A stretch of 64,000 bases of DNA from Nannochloropsis salina CCMP1776 (lineage: Eukaryota; Sar; Eustigmatophyceae; Eustigmatales; Monodopsidaceae), in contig SDOX01000019.1 in NCBI GenBank assembly GCA_004565275.1, positions 554,340 to 618,339 on the forward strand, written 5' to 3'. Below, piece after piece: positions 22,845 to 33,583 of this stretch. Each line of letters starts with the position of its first letter. Position 1 is the first letter of the stretch. The notes beneath the pieces are model-generated. The model worked only from the letters and a program-made list of their open reading frames with translations, did no database searches and was not told the origin of the DNA. The position numbers and the translations under genes were made by a program.

Positions 22845-23300
22845 TAAATAGAGACGATATTTATAAGGGCACTAGGACGGACTTTGCCATGCACGGATTT
22901 TGGGAGTTCTCTGATGGGCGCTGGCACTTTCTGCGTGCACTCGTCGCCCCTCCCCAGATGAACAGCAAATCTATAGGCCTCAAGCTTCGCTTGCAGAGTA
23001 CGTCTTGTATTTCACCCACGGGTTGGGCGCAACTCGAGATCCATCTCTTAATGAAAGGATACGGGTTACTATCTACAGAGATCAGCACAGCATTATCAAG
23101 CGAGTCGGGCAAGCTTTAAGTATGGGGACTTGACACATGCTTTGAGTTGTTTGGTATCGACCCCTTGGATCACCGCTGCACCGCCTCACGGATGCGCTTT
23201 CACTTTTTGAATTATCTCAGCTCTTACTCTAATCTCATTTCTCTGATGCATATTCAATGAACCACGACAGGTCCAAACACCCCCTTCTCTCCTCTAAATC
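22845..23300. promoter_or_regulatory. Divergent intergenic, GST / light-harvesting protein promoters
   Basis: 456 bp between two plastid-directed genes on opposite strands, so their promoters may share elements. No other gene is seen; the minus frame here is unconserved. Confidence 0.45.
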
Positions 23301-24425
23301 ATGAAGTTCTTGGCCCTCGCCACCGTCGTGAGCACTGCCTCTGCCTTCCTGGCTCCTGTTCCGATGCACACCCGTACCCAGGGCCGCGTAAGTCATAATT
23401 TTGATATTTCTCTTCAGTCACATGCTTTCCATCTGGTGCAAGGCGTGGACCGCGGAAGAGCCTTTCCTCTAACTTGGATGGGAACGGCGGAGTGGAATAT
23501 AGACCTTCACCCCAGAAGGATGCTCGGCACCCAAGCAAGCCTTCGAACAGTCTCACGCTCTTCTCTCACTGCACGGATAACAATGCTTGCTAATGGCTAT
23601 GCTTTTCTTTCCTTTTGACCGTATTCGATAAACAGATGTACATGGCCGACCAGGCTCCTGTGGATGAGGAAGAGCGGTCCATCGCCTTGCCCTTCGCTGC
23701 CAAGCCGCAGAACTTGAATGGCGAGCTTGCTGGGGATGTAGGCTTCGATCCTTTCAAGTTCTCTGACAAGGGTGATGTGGCCAAATTTCGCGTGGCTGAG
23801 CTGAAGCACGGTAGGTTCGTTACGGGAAGAAAACCGCGCGCCGTCATCGCGTGCTATCATGAGCAGACCTTGGTTGTAGAATGTACTTGAGAGATGCCGT
23901 GTGGGGAATTAAATGCCTCGAAAGCTGTCTCGTGCGCTGGCATCTGTGCATGTGCTTGTGAGTGTGTTGCGCCCGCTTCCTATGCCCCCTGCCGGCACGC
24001 TCCTCTTATACCCTGCTTGCCTCTTCCCCCCCCCTCCCCGCCCATGACTGGTATTAGGACGTGTGGCCATGCTTGCGGTAATTGGTGTGTTCGTGCAAGA
24101 ACTTTACCAGTGGAACGAAAACTTTCCCTCCAAGAACTTCCTGGAGGCCCTCAAGACCGCCCCCGCCCTCGGTCTGCTCCAGCTCTTCGTCTTCCTGGGC
24201 GCCTATGACGTAACGACCAGCAAGTTCGAAGGCCGCGTACCCGGCGACATTGGCTTTGACCCTCTTCGCCTCTCTGCGGATGGCCTGCGCGAGAACTGGC
24301 AAGTGGCGGAGCTGAAGCACGGCCGCTTGGCCATGATCGCCTTTTTGGCATTTGTTGTGCAAGCATCAATCTCCGACAAGCCCATCCTCGAGCAGACCTT
24401 CGAGTGGGCCAAAAGCTTCGCCTAA
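23301..24425 (+). CDS. Light-harvesting chlorophyll a-binding protein, VCP/LHCF-like
   Basis: Exons 23301-23387, 23636-23810 and 24058-24425 (GT-AG) give 209 aa. The N-terminus [19 protein letters not shown] is a textbook heterokont plastid presequence: signal peptide, then the ASAF cleavage motif. Mature LHC helices 1 and 3 carry the paired signatures [12 protein letters not shown] and [12 protein letters not shown], whose Glu and Arg/His residues ligate chlorophyll and form the intramembrane salt bridges. The flanking [12 protein letters not shown] and [14 protein letters not shown] match stramenopile antennae. The predicted role is thylakoid light harvesting with chlorophyll a and xanthophyll (violaxanthin in eustigmatophytes). 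Length is typical. It lies head to head with the GST-like gene. Confidence 0.95.
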
Positions 24426-25155
24426 AGAGCGGCAGCCTTTACCCCAGTAACAGAGCGACCACCCCTCCACTAGCCCGAGGAGGAGGGGACACACTACCTC
24501 ACCCTCTCACCGCGGTCTTCAGTCCCGGACCCCTTTTTTTTTTAACATCGGTATTGACCTTGGAGTGAGTGCTGTCGAGCAAATGATGCGGTGTTGAAGC
24601 TATCGGCCGTGTGTTCGTGCCATCAAAACAGAAATCAAAGCGCCGTCTGGGCTCGCTCTTGTTCTCGCGCGTATGGTCGCACGTTTGCTCTATGCTGTTT
24701 CTTTTTAAGATGACCAAGTTTATCCTCAGCGCCTTACTCCCATTACTCTTAAGAGCTTATTTGTTGCCCGAATAGAGGGCCCTGGTCGATGTAAAGCGCT
24801 CATAATGTTTCAAATTTTAAAGCCATTATACTTCACTTGCCAGCGGGACGTACGAGTGGGAGACGCGCGTCTCGACAGCCTGATGCCCTGTCCTTCAGCT
24901 TCCCGAAATACATGTGACAATCTCACGGGGAGGAAGCAGGGAAAATAGACAGTGCAGGGGCACGATAAGCTATTGAAAGAACTTAGTGAACATCAAAGAC
25001 TCGTGCCACTGTTCGGTCCTTTAGCTGCAAGGACGTCGCGTCGTTTCCTCTCCACCTCCCCATCCCCAAGTCGGGCGCATATCCAATCGATGTTCACCGT
25101 CACCTAATTTTTAGCTTTTTGCGCCATTGAAACCCACAGGCGTTTTTTGATCACC
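24426..25155. other. Intergenic, LHC 3' side / RPA1 5' side
   Basis: 730 bp with a T homopolymer of about 10-12 nt near 24532-24543. The rest should hold the LHC 3' UTR and the RPA1 promoter. No RNA gene or ORF with family features is seen. Confidence 0.45.
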
Positions 25156-28100
25156 ATGACGGAGCGCTGCGTCGTCCGGCACGATGTATCAGAAGTACAG
25201 TTTGGGGTGTACAAAGAGGAAGAGATTTTGCGGCTGAGTGTCGTTCGGGTGAGCACAGCAGCAACGTACGATCGACTAGGCAATCCCCTACCCGGTGGAT
25301 TATACGACCCCGCCATGGGACCGCTGGACGCACGCTCTATTTGTGTCACGTGCAACTTGTCCATGCGAGACTGTCCCGGACATATGGGTCATTTTCCCCT
25401 TTCCCTTCACGTCTACAATCCATTGACGTTTGGGATAGTTTTTCAGGCACTTAGGGTCAAGTGTTTTGGATGCCACGGCTTCCGTTTATCCACATTTCCG
25501 TGTAATGTTATAGCGCTGAAATTGGGTTTGATTGATGCCGGGCTAGCGCACGAAGCTGATAGCTTGGACCAGGCACTTTTTCGGGCGGATGTACATCGCA
25601 GCACGATTCTTCGCGATACCGAAATGCGTCTGCGTCGACACCTTCAAACACCTGGTCAAGTACCCAAAAGCTGGATACCAGGAGAAATGAAAGTAAAACG
25701 ACGCGCTTTGATCAAAGATTTTCTGCAAGAAGTTTTAAGCTGCAAGACTTGTGACAGGTGTAGTGCGCCCAAAGCCACGGTTAGAAAAGACGGGTATACG
25801 AAGTTTTTCGTGAGAGGCCGACGCGCCGGGCATAGTCGTGGCACGGGGGCACAGGTTCCCTCTGCTCTTGCTGTTGTACGGAATGGGAGACATGAGGTCG
25901 AGTGTGGAAACGGGTTTGGGGATGATAGTGATGGAGAGGAGAGCGAGGAGGGCAGCGGGGAGGAAGACGCGGCGTCCCAGGAGAGATTTGCCGCGCGGGG
26001 GGGGGACACGGAGGCGGAGGGCGACAAATACATGGCACCCGCAGAGGTACAGATGCATATGAAGCTTCTATGGGAAGCCGAGCCGGAGCTAGCCACGCTG
26101 ATATGGGGCAAAGCTGCGGGGGGAAAGTCTGTCTTTTCGGCGCCGGGGGCGGACACCGGGAGGGCTGATGGATGGAAGACCCTCTTCTGGCGCGTGCTGC
26201 CCGTCACACCCTCACGCTTTCGACCGCCTAGCAAAAACGATGACGGTAGTCTGGCGGAGCACCCGCAGAACTACAATGTCATCAAGATAATGAACCTGGA
26301 CGAGCGGATACGCGCCTTGCTACGAAAGGAGGACGGGGGCGAGGGGACGACAGGGCCCGAGAATCTCCCCGCCGAGGGGCTATCACGCGTTCTTTCCACT
26401 TGGATTGACCTACAGAATGCCGTGAACGGGTACATCGACTCGAGCAAGGACGCGAACGCCCGGCTGGGGGGGGGCAACCTGACCCCTGGGATCCGGCAGG
26501 GCCTGGAGAAGAAGGAGGGGCTCTTCCGCATGCATATGATGGGCAAGCGCGTCAATTTCGCTTGTCGGTCCGTCATATCCCCCGACCCTTACATCGGCAC
26601 CTCGGAGATTGGCCTCCCACTCCGCTTTGCCAAGGTTTTGACCTACTCGCAGCCCGTCACGCCATTCAACGCGGCGCAGCTCCGAGAGGCGGTGGAGAGG
26701 GGCGCAGAGGGTCATCCGGGTGCCAATTATGTGGAGGACGCTAGGGGCCGACTGATCGACCTGCGGCGCATGGATGTGGGCAGACGCCGGGCACTGGCGG
26801 CCCGCCTCCTGACCCCGCCCGGACAGAGGGTGTGGAGACATCTCCAAGACGGAGACATGGTCCTGATGAACCGCCAGGTGCGTTAAGGGCTTGGCGGGGA
26901 TTGCCTGTGGGCAGACGCCTCGTCCTAGGTGGAAGAGTCAGGAATAGTTTGGTTTGCACCCACAGGTGTCATGAATCGGTCCCCGTGATTAAAGCATCAA
27001 TCACAATCACTCCAGTCTTACCTATCAATCATGGGGAATCGTATCAACACCAAATTCCACAATGAGGGACTGATTTCATCGACTCTTGCCCAACTGCCTG
27101 ACCAACGATAGCATTCTACGTCGTGTTATTGAACAGTATACCGTGGTCTAACCTAGTCGTGCCCCCTATGTCCCTTTCCGCACCAAAACCAGCCGACATT
27201 GCACAAGCCTGGTATCATGGCCCACCGCGCCCGTGTCCTCCGAAGCCCCGCCCAGCAGACCATTCGGATGCACTATGCAAATTGCAACACGTACAATGCT
27301 GACTTCGATGGGGACGAAATGAATTGTCATTTTCCTCAAGACGAACTCTCCCGTGCGGAGGCGGAGACGATTGCCTGCACGGACGAGCAATACCTTGCGC
27401 CCACCAACGGCAAGCCTCTCCGGGGTCTGATCCAGGACCATGTGGGCAGTGGAGTCAAGCTCACTGGGAAGGACTGTTTTCTGTCCAGGGCAGATTTTCA
27501 GCATATTCTTTTCTGTACACTTTCCGGGTTGCCAGGCGTGGAAGTCGTTCCCCCATACGGTCATATCTACATGCCGGCCCCCGCGATTTGGAAGCCCCAA
27601 GAACTATGGACTGGCAAGCAAATGATCTCGGTCCTACTGCAGCACTTAAGTGAGGGTCTTCCCCCACTTAATCTGGACTTTAAGGCCAAAACGCCCGCCG
27701 TAGCTTTCGGCGTCGATCAGGAGGAGCACGAGGTAGTAGTGCGTGGCGGAGACTTGATCCGCGGAGTACTAGACAAAGCGGCTTTTGGGGCCTCCGAGGG
27801 TGGTCTTGTGCACGGTGTCTACGAGTTCTACGGTCCTCGTTTTGCCGGGCGGCTGCTTACAGCATTAGGGCGCCTTTTCACAGTCTACTTGCAATTTGCC
27901 GGCCACACGTGCGGTGTGGAGGATTTGGTTTTGAGCCGAGCGGCGGAGCAACGACGTCGCGCACTAATCACCCGTGCTGGTCGCTTAGGGGGTTTAGCCA
28001 TGTATTGTTACACCTCTGGTACGGCATTTGAGCCTCCGCCCTTGCCGCCGCTTCCCTCCACCGCCGGCCAAGCTGAGAAGGATGGGGCCTCGGCGGATGG

Positions 28101-31068
28101 CCTGAGCGCAGCCGACCTGGCCAGAGTACAAGCCCGCACTGCTGAGTTGTTGGAGGAAGATATGCGCACGGGACAGGTCACTCAGGCAGCGGCTATTGAC
28201 AACTTTATGCGAACAGTCTTATCCCCGGTTTCAAGCGATATTATAAAGGCCTGTCTTCCGGATGGGCTGACGAAGCCTTTCCCTCATAACGCATTTTCTC
28301 TGATGGTTTCCACGGGTGCCAAGGGAAGTACGGTGAACCAGAGCCAAATCTCTTGCGGCCTTGGTCAGCAGGAACTAGAGGGTCGGCGCGTGCCCTTGAT
28401 GCCAAGTGGTAAATCCCTCCCCTCCTTCCCTCCTTACGATCCGAGCCCACGGGCAGGCGGATTCATCGTGGACAGGTTTCTGACGGGCGTCCGACCGCAA
28501 GAGTACTATTTCCACTGTATGGCAGGGCGGGAGGGTCTAATTGACACCGCGGTCAAGACTAGCCGCTCTGGATACCTCCAGCGCTGCCTTGTGAAGGGCC
28601 TGGAGGAGCTGCGCGTGCATTACGATAACACTGTAAGGGACGCGGACGCGGGCGTTGTGCAATTTCTTTATGGGGAGGATGGCGTAGACCCCTTGCACGG
28701 CAAGTACCTGGATGGACAAGCCCCACAAATGACCGCTTTGGCCAGAAACTTTGCGGCTTTGTTATGCCAGTACAAAGTAGACCTGAAGTTCTTGGAACGC
28801 ACCGGTATGGACTTAAAGACAGCCCGCGCTATGCATGAAGAAATCAAGGCAGCGCGATTGCAAATCAAAGAGCAGTCCCAGAAAAGAGAGCAGGAAAGTT
28901 TAAGTGCCGTGAGGCCTGCACAATTGAAGGTAGGCAACATGGTGTTGACCAAACGTCTGAAGCGAACGAGGACAGAGTGGATCACGGGGGCCTGGCTGCC
29001 TGGTTGGGAGCCCGCCGAGGTGGTGAAGGTGCACGGCTCCAAGGGGGCGAGTCGTCCTGCCACTTACGACCTAAGGTATATTTCGGATGGTAAGGTGGCC
29101 AAGCGGGTCCCCCGGCGCATTCGACACACTGTCGTGGAGCCCTCTCGCCCAGCCGCCTCCGCTCTCGACATTCCCCCCCCTCCTCCCTCCTCCTCCGCTT
29201 CGCAAGTGGATTTAATCCGGTGGCCCTATCTTCCTGACCCGGTGCTGGGACGAGCCAAGACGCAGTTGGGTCTCCATTTGGGAGCTATCAGCGAACGGTT
29301 TCAAGATGCGATTGAGGACTACCTAGGCCGCGATCCCGAGCACCTTTTCCAAAAATCGGAGATGGGGGGCTCAAAGAGCAAGGCTGGTCTAGAGTTGTTA
29401 CTTTGGCTCAAGTACATGCGCAGCTTGACGTCTCCGGGGGAGGCGGTGGGCTCCATCGCGGGACAGTCGATCGGAGAGCCTTCCACCCAGATGACTCTGA
29501 ACACCTTCCACTTGGCCGGGCACGGTGGCGCAAACGTCACGTTGGGCATTCCCCGCCTCCGCGAAATCATTATGACCGCCAGTCGGAACCCGAAGACCCC
29601 CTCTATGACCGTCCCGCTCTGTACTTCGATCTCACGCTCCGAGGCTCAGTGCCTCTCAGCCCGCCTGCGGCGCCTGCAGCTGCTCGAGCTTGTCCACCAC
29701 ACACAGGGCGGTGTCCTGGTCAAAGAGCGGCTAGGGAGGTGTGCCAGTAGTGGAGTGACCTGGCAACGCTACTACACGGTGTCCCTCCGGCTGCACGACG
29801 AGGAGGTGCTTCAGGAGGCGTTTAGGTTGAGCCACGAGGAGATGTTCGAGGTGATTGCCACGCGCTTTGTGAGGCAGCTGCTGGCCTCTGTCACGGCGGA
29901 ACTGCGGAAGGTTGCCAGTCGAGATGTCGTGAGACTCCTCAAGGAGCGTCGTGGGAATGCACGAGACGCGGAGGGTCGAGAGTCGGGAGAGGCGAGCGAA
30001 GACGAAGCGGACATGACAGGCCTCGTTGGCGGGAGGGGCTCGGGGGTCAAGGCGGCGGCCAGGGCAGGCGCAAAGACAAGCCCCAAGCTTGCTGCAATGG
30101 ATGTCGATGGGGAAGAAAATGAAGAAAGAGAGGAAGAGGAGGACGGCGACGAGGCTCAGGGCACTCTGAGCTTCGGACGAAAGGAGGAGCGTGGCGAGTA
30201 CGAGCCGGACGAGGAGGAGGACCCGAGCGAGGAGGTCGGGGACGATGCTTCAGGGATCGAAGAGGGGGATAAAAATTCAGGCGAAGGGCAACTATCTGAA
30301 GTGCCCGCAAAGCAACGGCGAAATGGCAGCAGGTTTGACGATGTCGCCGCTGTCGCCAAGATTGATCATCCTTTCTTCGAGAACTTACGCTTTGAACGTG
30401 AAACCGGTGTGGCCCATATCACACTCAAGACCCGTGCCTCTCACCGCCGGTTATTAATGGTCAGTATAGTTGAGGCAGCAGCTGAGCGATGCACGGTGCG
30501 TGTCTCTCAAGGTATTGCGCAAGCTTTCGTGGTGGAGGGAAAAGACGGGCGATGCAGTATCCAGACAGAGGGATGCAATCTGTCCGAGTTGTGGGAAGTC
30601 GGAGACGCAGCACTGGAACTAAACAACATAACTAGCAATGACATTTGGGCCATCCATCAGACGTACGGCGTGGAGGCGGCTCGGGCCACAATTGTGAAGG
30701 AGATAAAAGGTGTTTTTGGGGCTTACGGTATCGCTGTAGACCCTCGACACTTGGGTTTGGTTGCAGACTTCATGACTTATCAAGGTGGCTTTCGCGCTTT
30801 GAACCGTATGGGCATGTCCGAGGTCTCATCGCCATTTTTGCAAATGAGCTTCGAGACTACTGCCACCTTCCTCACAGAGGCCGCGCTCAACTCTGAGAAA
30901 GATGATTTGCAAACTCCATCGGCGAAGCTGGTCATGGGCCAGCCTACGGGGAATGGCACAGGGTCGTTTGACATTATGATTCCTGTTGATATGAATAGGA
31001 AAGCTAGCGAGAGCTACGTCGAAGATCCTCGGAGGGAAGAGGAAGGAGATAGGATGGAGGAGGCTTAG
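25156..31068 (+). CDS. RPA1: DNA-directed RNA polymerase I largest subunit
   Basis: Two exons, 25156-26877 and 27193-31068, joined in phase 0 inside NRQ|PTLHKP, give about 1865 aa, somewhat longer than yeast or human RPA1. The ATG at 25156 is preferred over an upstream in-frame TTG. Landmarks: clamp zinc site CVTC...CPGHMGH (about 60) with CFGC, catalytic NADFDGDE (about 610), bridge helix [20 protein letters not shown] (about 1018) and trigger loop [20 protein letters not shown] (about 1323). An acidic, low-complexity insertion (about 1500-1615) sits in the jaw, where Pol I has its DNA-mimicking loop. These features, and the [13 protein letters not shown]-terminus, separate it from RPB1 and RPC1. 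There is no C-terminal heptad repeat. It transcribes rRNA in the nucleolus. Confidence 0.96.
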
Positions 31069-31355
31069 GATCGTAAAGGTGATTGGCAGGATAGTATTTA
31101 ATGTACAGAAAGTAAAAGCAACGCGCGATCATGGAATTCTCGGTAAATTTCACGAGTCGGGGAATCACTTATTGGTTTGATGCGTTTATTTGCCTGTTAT
31201 TTCGGAGATTTGTGACGAGTCGCTGCAAGGGGGGGGACGGGGAGGTTGTGGTAGGGCCTGGAGGGATAGGAGGCCGGTGTGTTATCTTCTGTCTAATCTT
31301 TGGTGCTGTACACGATAAATATGTCATAAACAACAGATTTCGAGGATATTTTATT

Positions 31356-32661
31356 ATGAACGTAGATGAAGCTGTAGAGCAAATGTCTGCAGTGGTCGGG
31401 GAAGAAGCCAAAGACGAGGTGGAAAGCAACGAGGAGGACGAGGAGGAACTCCCTCCTCTCGAGAAACGAACAGACATATTATACTGCGGCGGTAGGTGGC
31501 AATTGTCGGGATGTTGAAGCATAATTGATGCTTGTGTATGTTCCTAAAGCCATTTTCTCTTTCGCAGCTTGCAGTATTCCGCCAGAGTATTGCATCTTTA
31601 ACCCCCCTGATTTGTACGCCGATTGCCTGAGATGGCAAGCGAAGTGCCACAGGGAGCTTTTACCTGAGGTAATTATACGCGACAAATAAAGGCTATACAA
31701 GAATGTCTGGTTGCCCAATTGAGACGTTTTTCTCATCGAACTAGACTACTCTTCTCTATGTTCACTCTGTAGGGTGCATCGGTCGACGACATGCTGGCAA
31801 AGCTTAATCTGCACAATTCCGGAAGTGGAGGGAAAATTAACAGCAGTGGTGATGGTCGAGCAGGTGCCAATGCAGCAGCAGGCGAAGGAGAGAGCACAGG
31901 CGAGGGTGAAAAGGTGAGAGTGAGAAGAAAGCAAGATTTTTTTGCAGCTCATTTCTCACTGTATTCATTTTCGTCACACAGGATGACGGAAACGGAAGAG
32001 AAGAAGACGGTGAGATGGCAGAGACGCATATCTATGAAACATAGGGGGACGATGTGTGGGTTGCCCTGACTTCTGACGACAAAGTTATTCCTTTCTTTTC
32101 AACAGAATGCGGCAAAAAGAAGAAAGGAGGGCCTAAAGGGATTAAGAAGAAGGAGACGGCATCAGGGGGCAAGGTCCTCATCATGCGCATGTCTCGGAAT
32201 AAGCGCAAGTCAATCACAGTGGTCACAGGTCTCGATTCCTATCCAGGTGAAGACTGGAATCTTGGAAACCGGTTTCTCTCTCAGTGAAGCTCCCTTGACT
32301 GTACGGTCGCTTGTGATATGATTGTGACTGCATTTCAGATGTGCTGTGTGCGCTGCCTGTCACCCTCCGTCCTCATAAACCGCACTCACTTTTTACCCAG
32401 ATTTGAAGCTCAAGGACGTGGCCAAGGCGTTGGGAAAGGCCTTTGCGTCCGGAGCATCTGTTTCGGACACCGGCAGCGGAGGGAAGGAAATTGTAATTCA
32501 GGGCGATGTCATTGACAGCCTGGCGACCATGCTTGAGGAAAAGTATAAGGTAGGTAGCAAGGTTGGCAAAATCTTCAAATACAATCAAAGAGTGTGACAC
32601 GAAATTCCTTGTCCTTTTTTCTGTAAAGGTACCCGCGACAAATATAATGATCAAATCATAA
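31356..32661 (+). CDS. DENR: Density-regulated protein, SUI1-domain translation factor
   Basis: Seven small exons: 31356-31491, 31568-31668, 31773-31913, 31982-32009, 32106-32246, 32401-32549 and 32629-32661. All are GT-AG and the phases close at 242 aa. The N-terminal zinc-ribbon-like part has ILYCGACSIPPEYCIF, as in DENR. A Gly/Ser/Asp/Lys-rich linker follows, then the SUI1 domain: KVLIMRMSRNKRKSITVVTG, DLKLKDVAKALGKAFASGAS and EIVIQGDV. Family knowledge: DENR pairs with MCT-1 to recycle 40S subunits and promote reinitiation after short upstream ORFs, in the cytosol. An upstream in-frame extension to 31131 is hydrophobic and unlike DENR, so the ATG at 31356 is preferred. Such a densely split gene contrasts with the intron-poor neighbours. 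Confidence 0.92.
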
Positions 32662-33583
32662 AGCACGTCGTCCACAAGGAATGTCAGGAGACGAAGAGAA
32701 AACATCGATGGCGCACGCCTTGGGTTCCAGCGTTCACCGGACAAAGCGTCAAGCCTGACGTGTAATAGGTAGCGCGAGACAATAAGCGTAACTTAAATGG
32801 AAAGATCAACTAAAATGCGTCTATTTGTATGTTATTTCCGTTTTCTTGCAACTGTGAAGAAGAAAATCGTTACTGCCTCATTTGCTGTGAATGAGGGAGG
32901 TTTTGCCAGCCATCTTGGAGGCGGAGCGTTTGGAACAGGGACTCACGAATAAGACGATCCAAGACGCGAACCAGGACGGAAAATCCCTGTGAAAAGCGTA
33001 TATCCCGCGTTTCTTGCCTGCGGATGCTTTTTCGCGGCCCCGCCAAGCTGCAGCGTGTCGAGACAGCCCATTCCGGGTCATGTCACGTCCTTCGCGGGCT
33101 TTTCTTCAGCGACCACCGAACCATGTTCGCGGGGCGGTGCGGCCACCGCCTCAGGGATGTGTCGTCTCCAACTCTGAAGAGATGGTGAAAATGAACAGAT
33201 TGCGGGGAATGTGAATGTGGGGGCAGCATGTTGGAGAGTGGAGCAGGGAGGTGATGTGCGCAGTGTGGAATGTTTCCTCAAGGTACTTTTTGTGTTCCTG
33301 AGACCTGACAGAACCCTACCATTTTACGCAAGCATTTGGTACGCAATATGCACGGAGCCTATCTCTTATGTACTTCATGCTGCCCATGGGCTGTTGTGGT
33401 ACAACGTTTTTTAAGATATAACGAACTTATATATGTGTTGCGGAAATATGGCCGGGCGTGCGTCAGGCTCACTAAACCATAATCCCGCACTCCATCACAC
33501 AGGCTGTCGACTCGCTCCACATCGATTCAGGCTGGATTGTCGAAGAACTTGGGCACAGCAGCTGTTGCGCAGAATTGACGACA
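32662..33583. other. Intergenic, DENR / WD40 gene
   Basis: About 920 bp. Short open frames on both strands have no recognisable features and no consistent start. It should contain the promoter of the WD40 gene; I see no RNA gene. Confidence 0.4.

Noticed and set aside
25147-25155. Upstream TTG starts for RPA1, and likewise for the WD40 (33575), ArgRS (36522) and GDPD (55468) frames
   Set aside because: Non-ATG starts are not expected here, and a good ATG follows in each case.
31131-31355. N-terminal extension of DENR by 75 residues
   Set aside because: The extension is hydrophobic and unlike DENR, and the ATG at 31356 gives the expected N-terminus.
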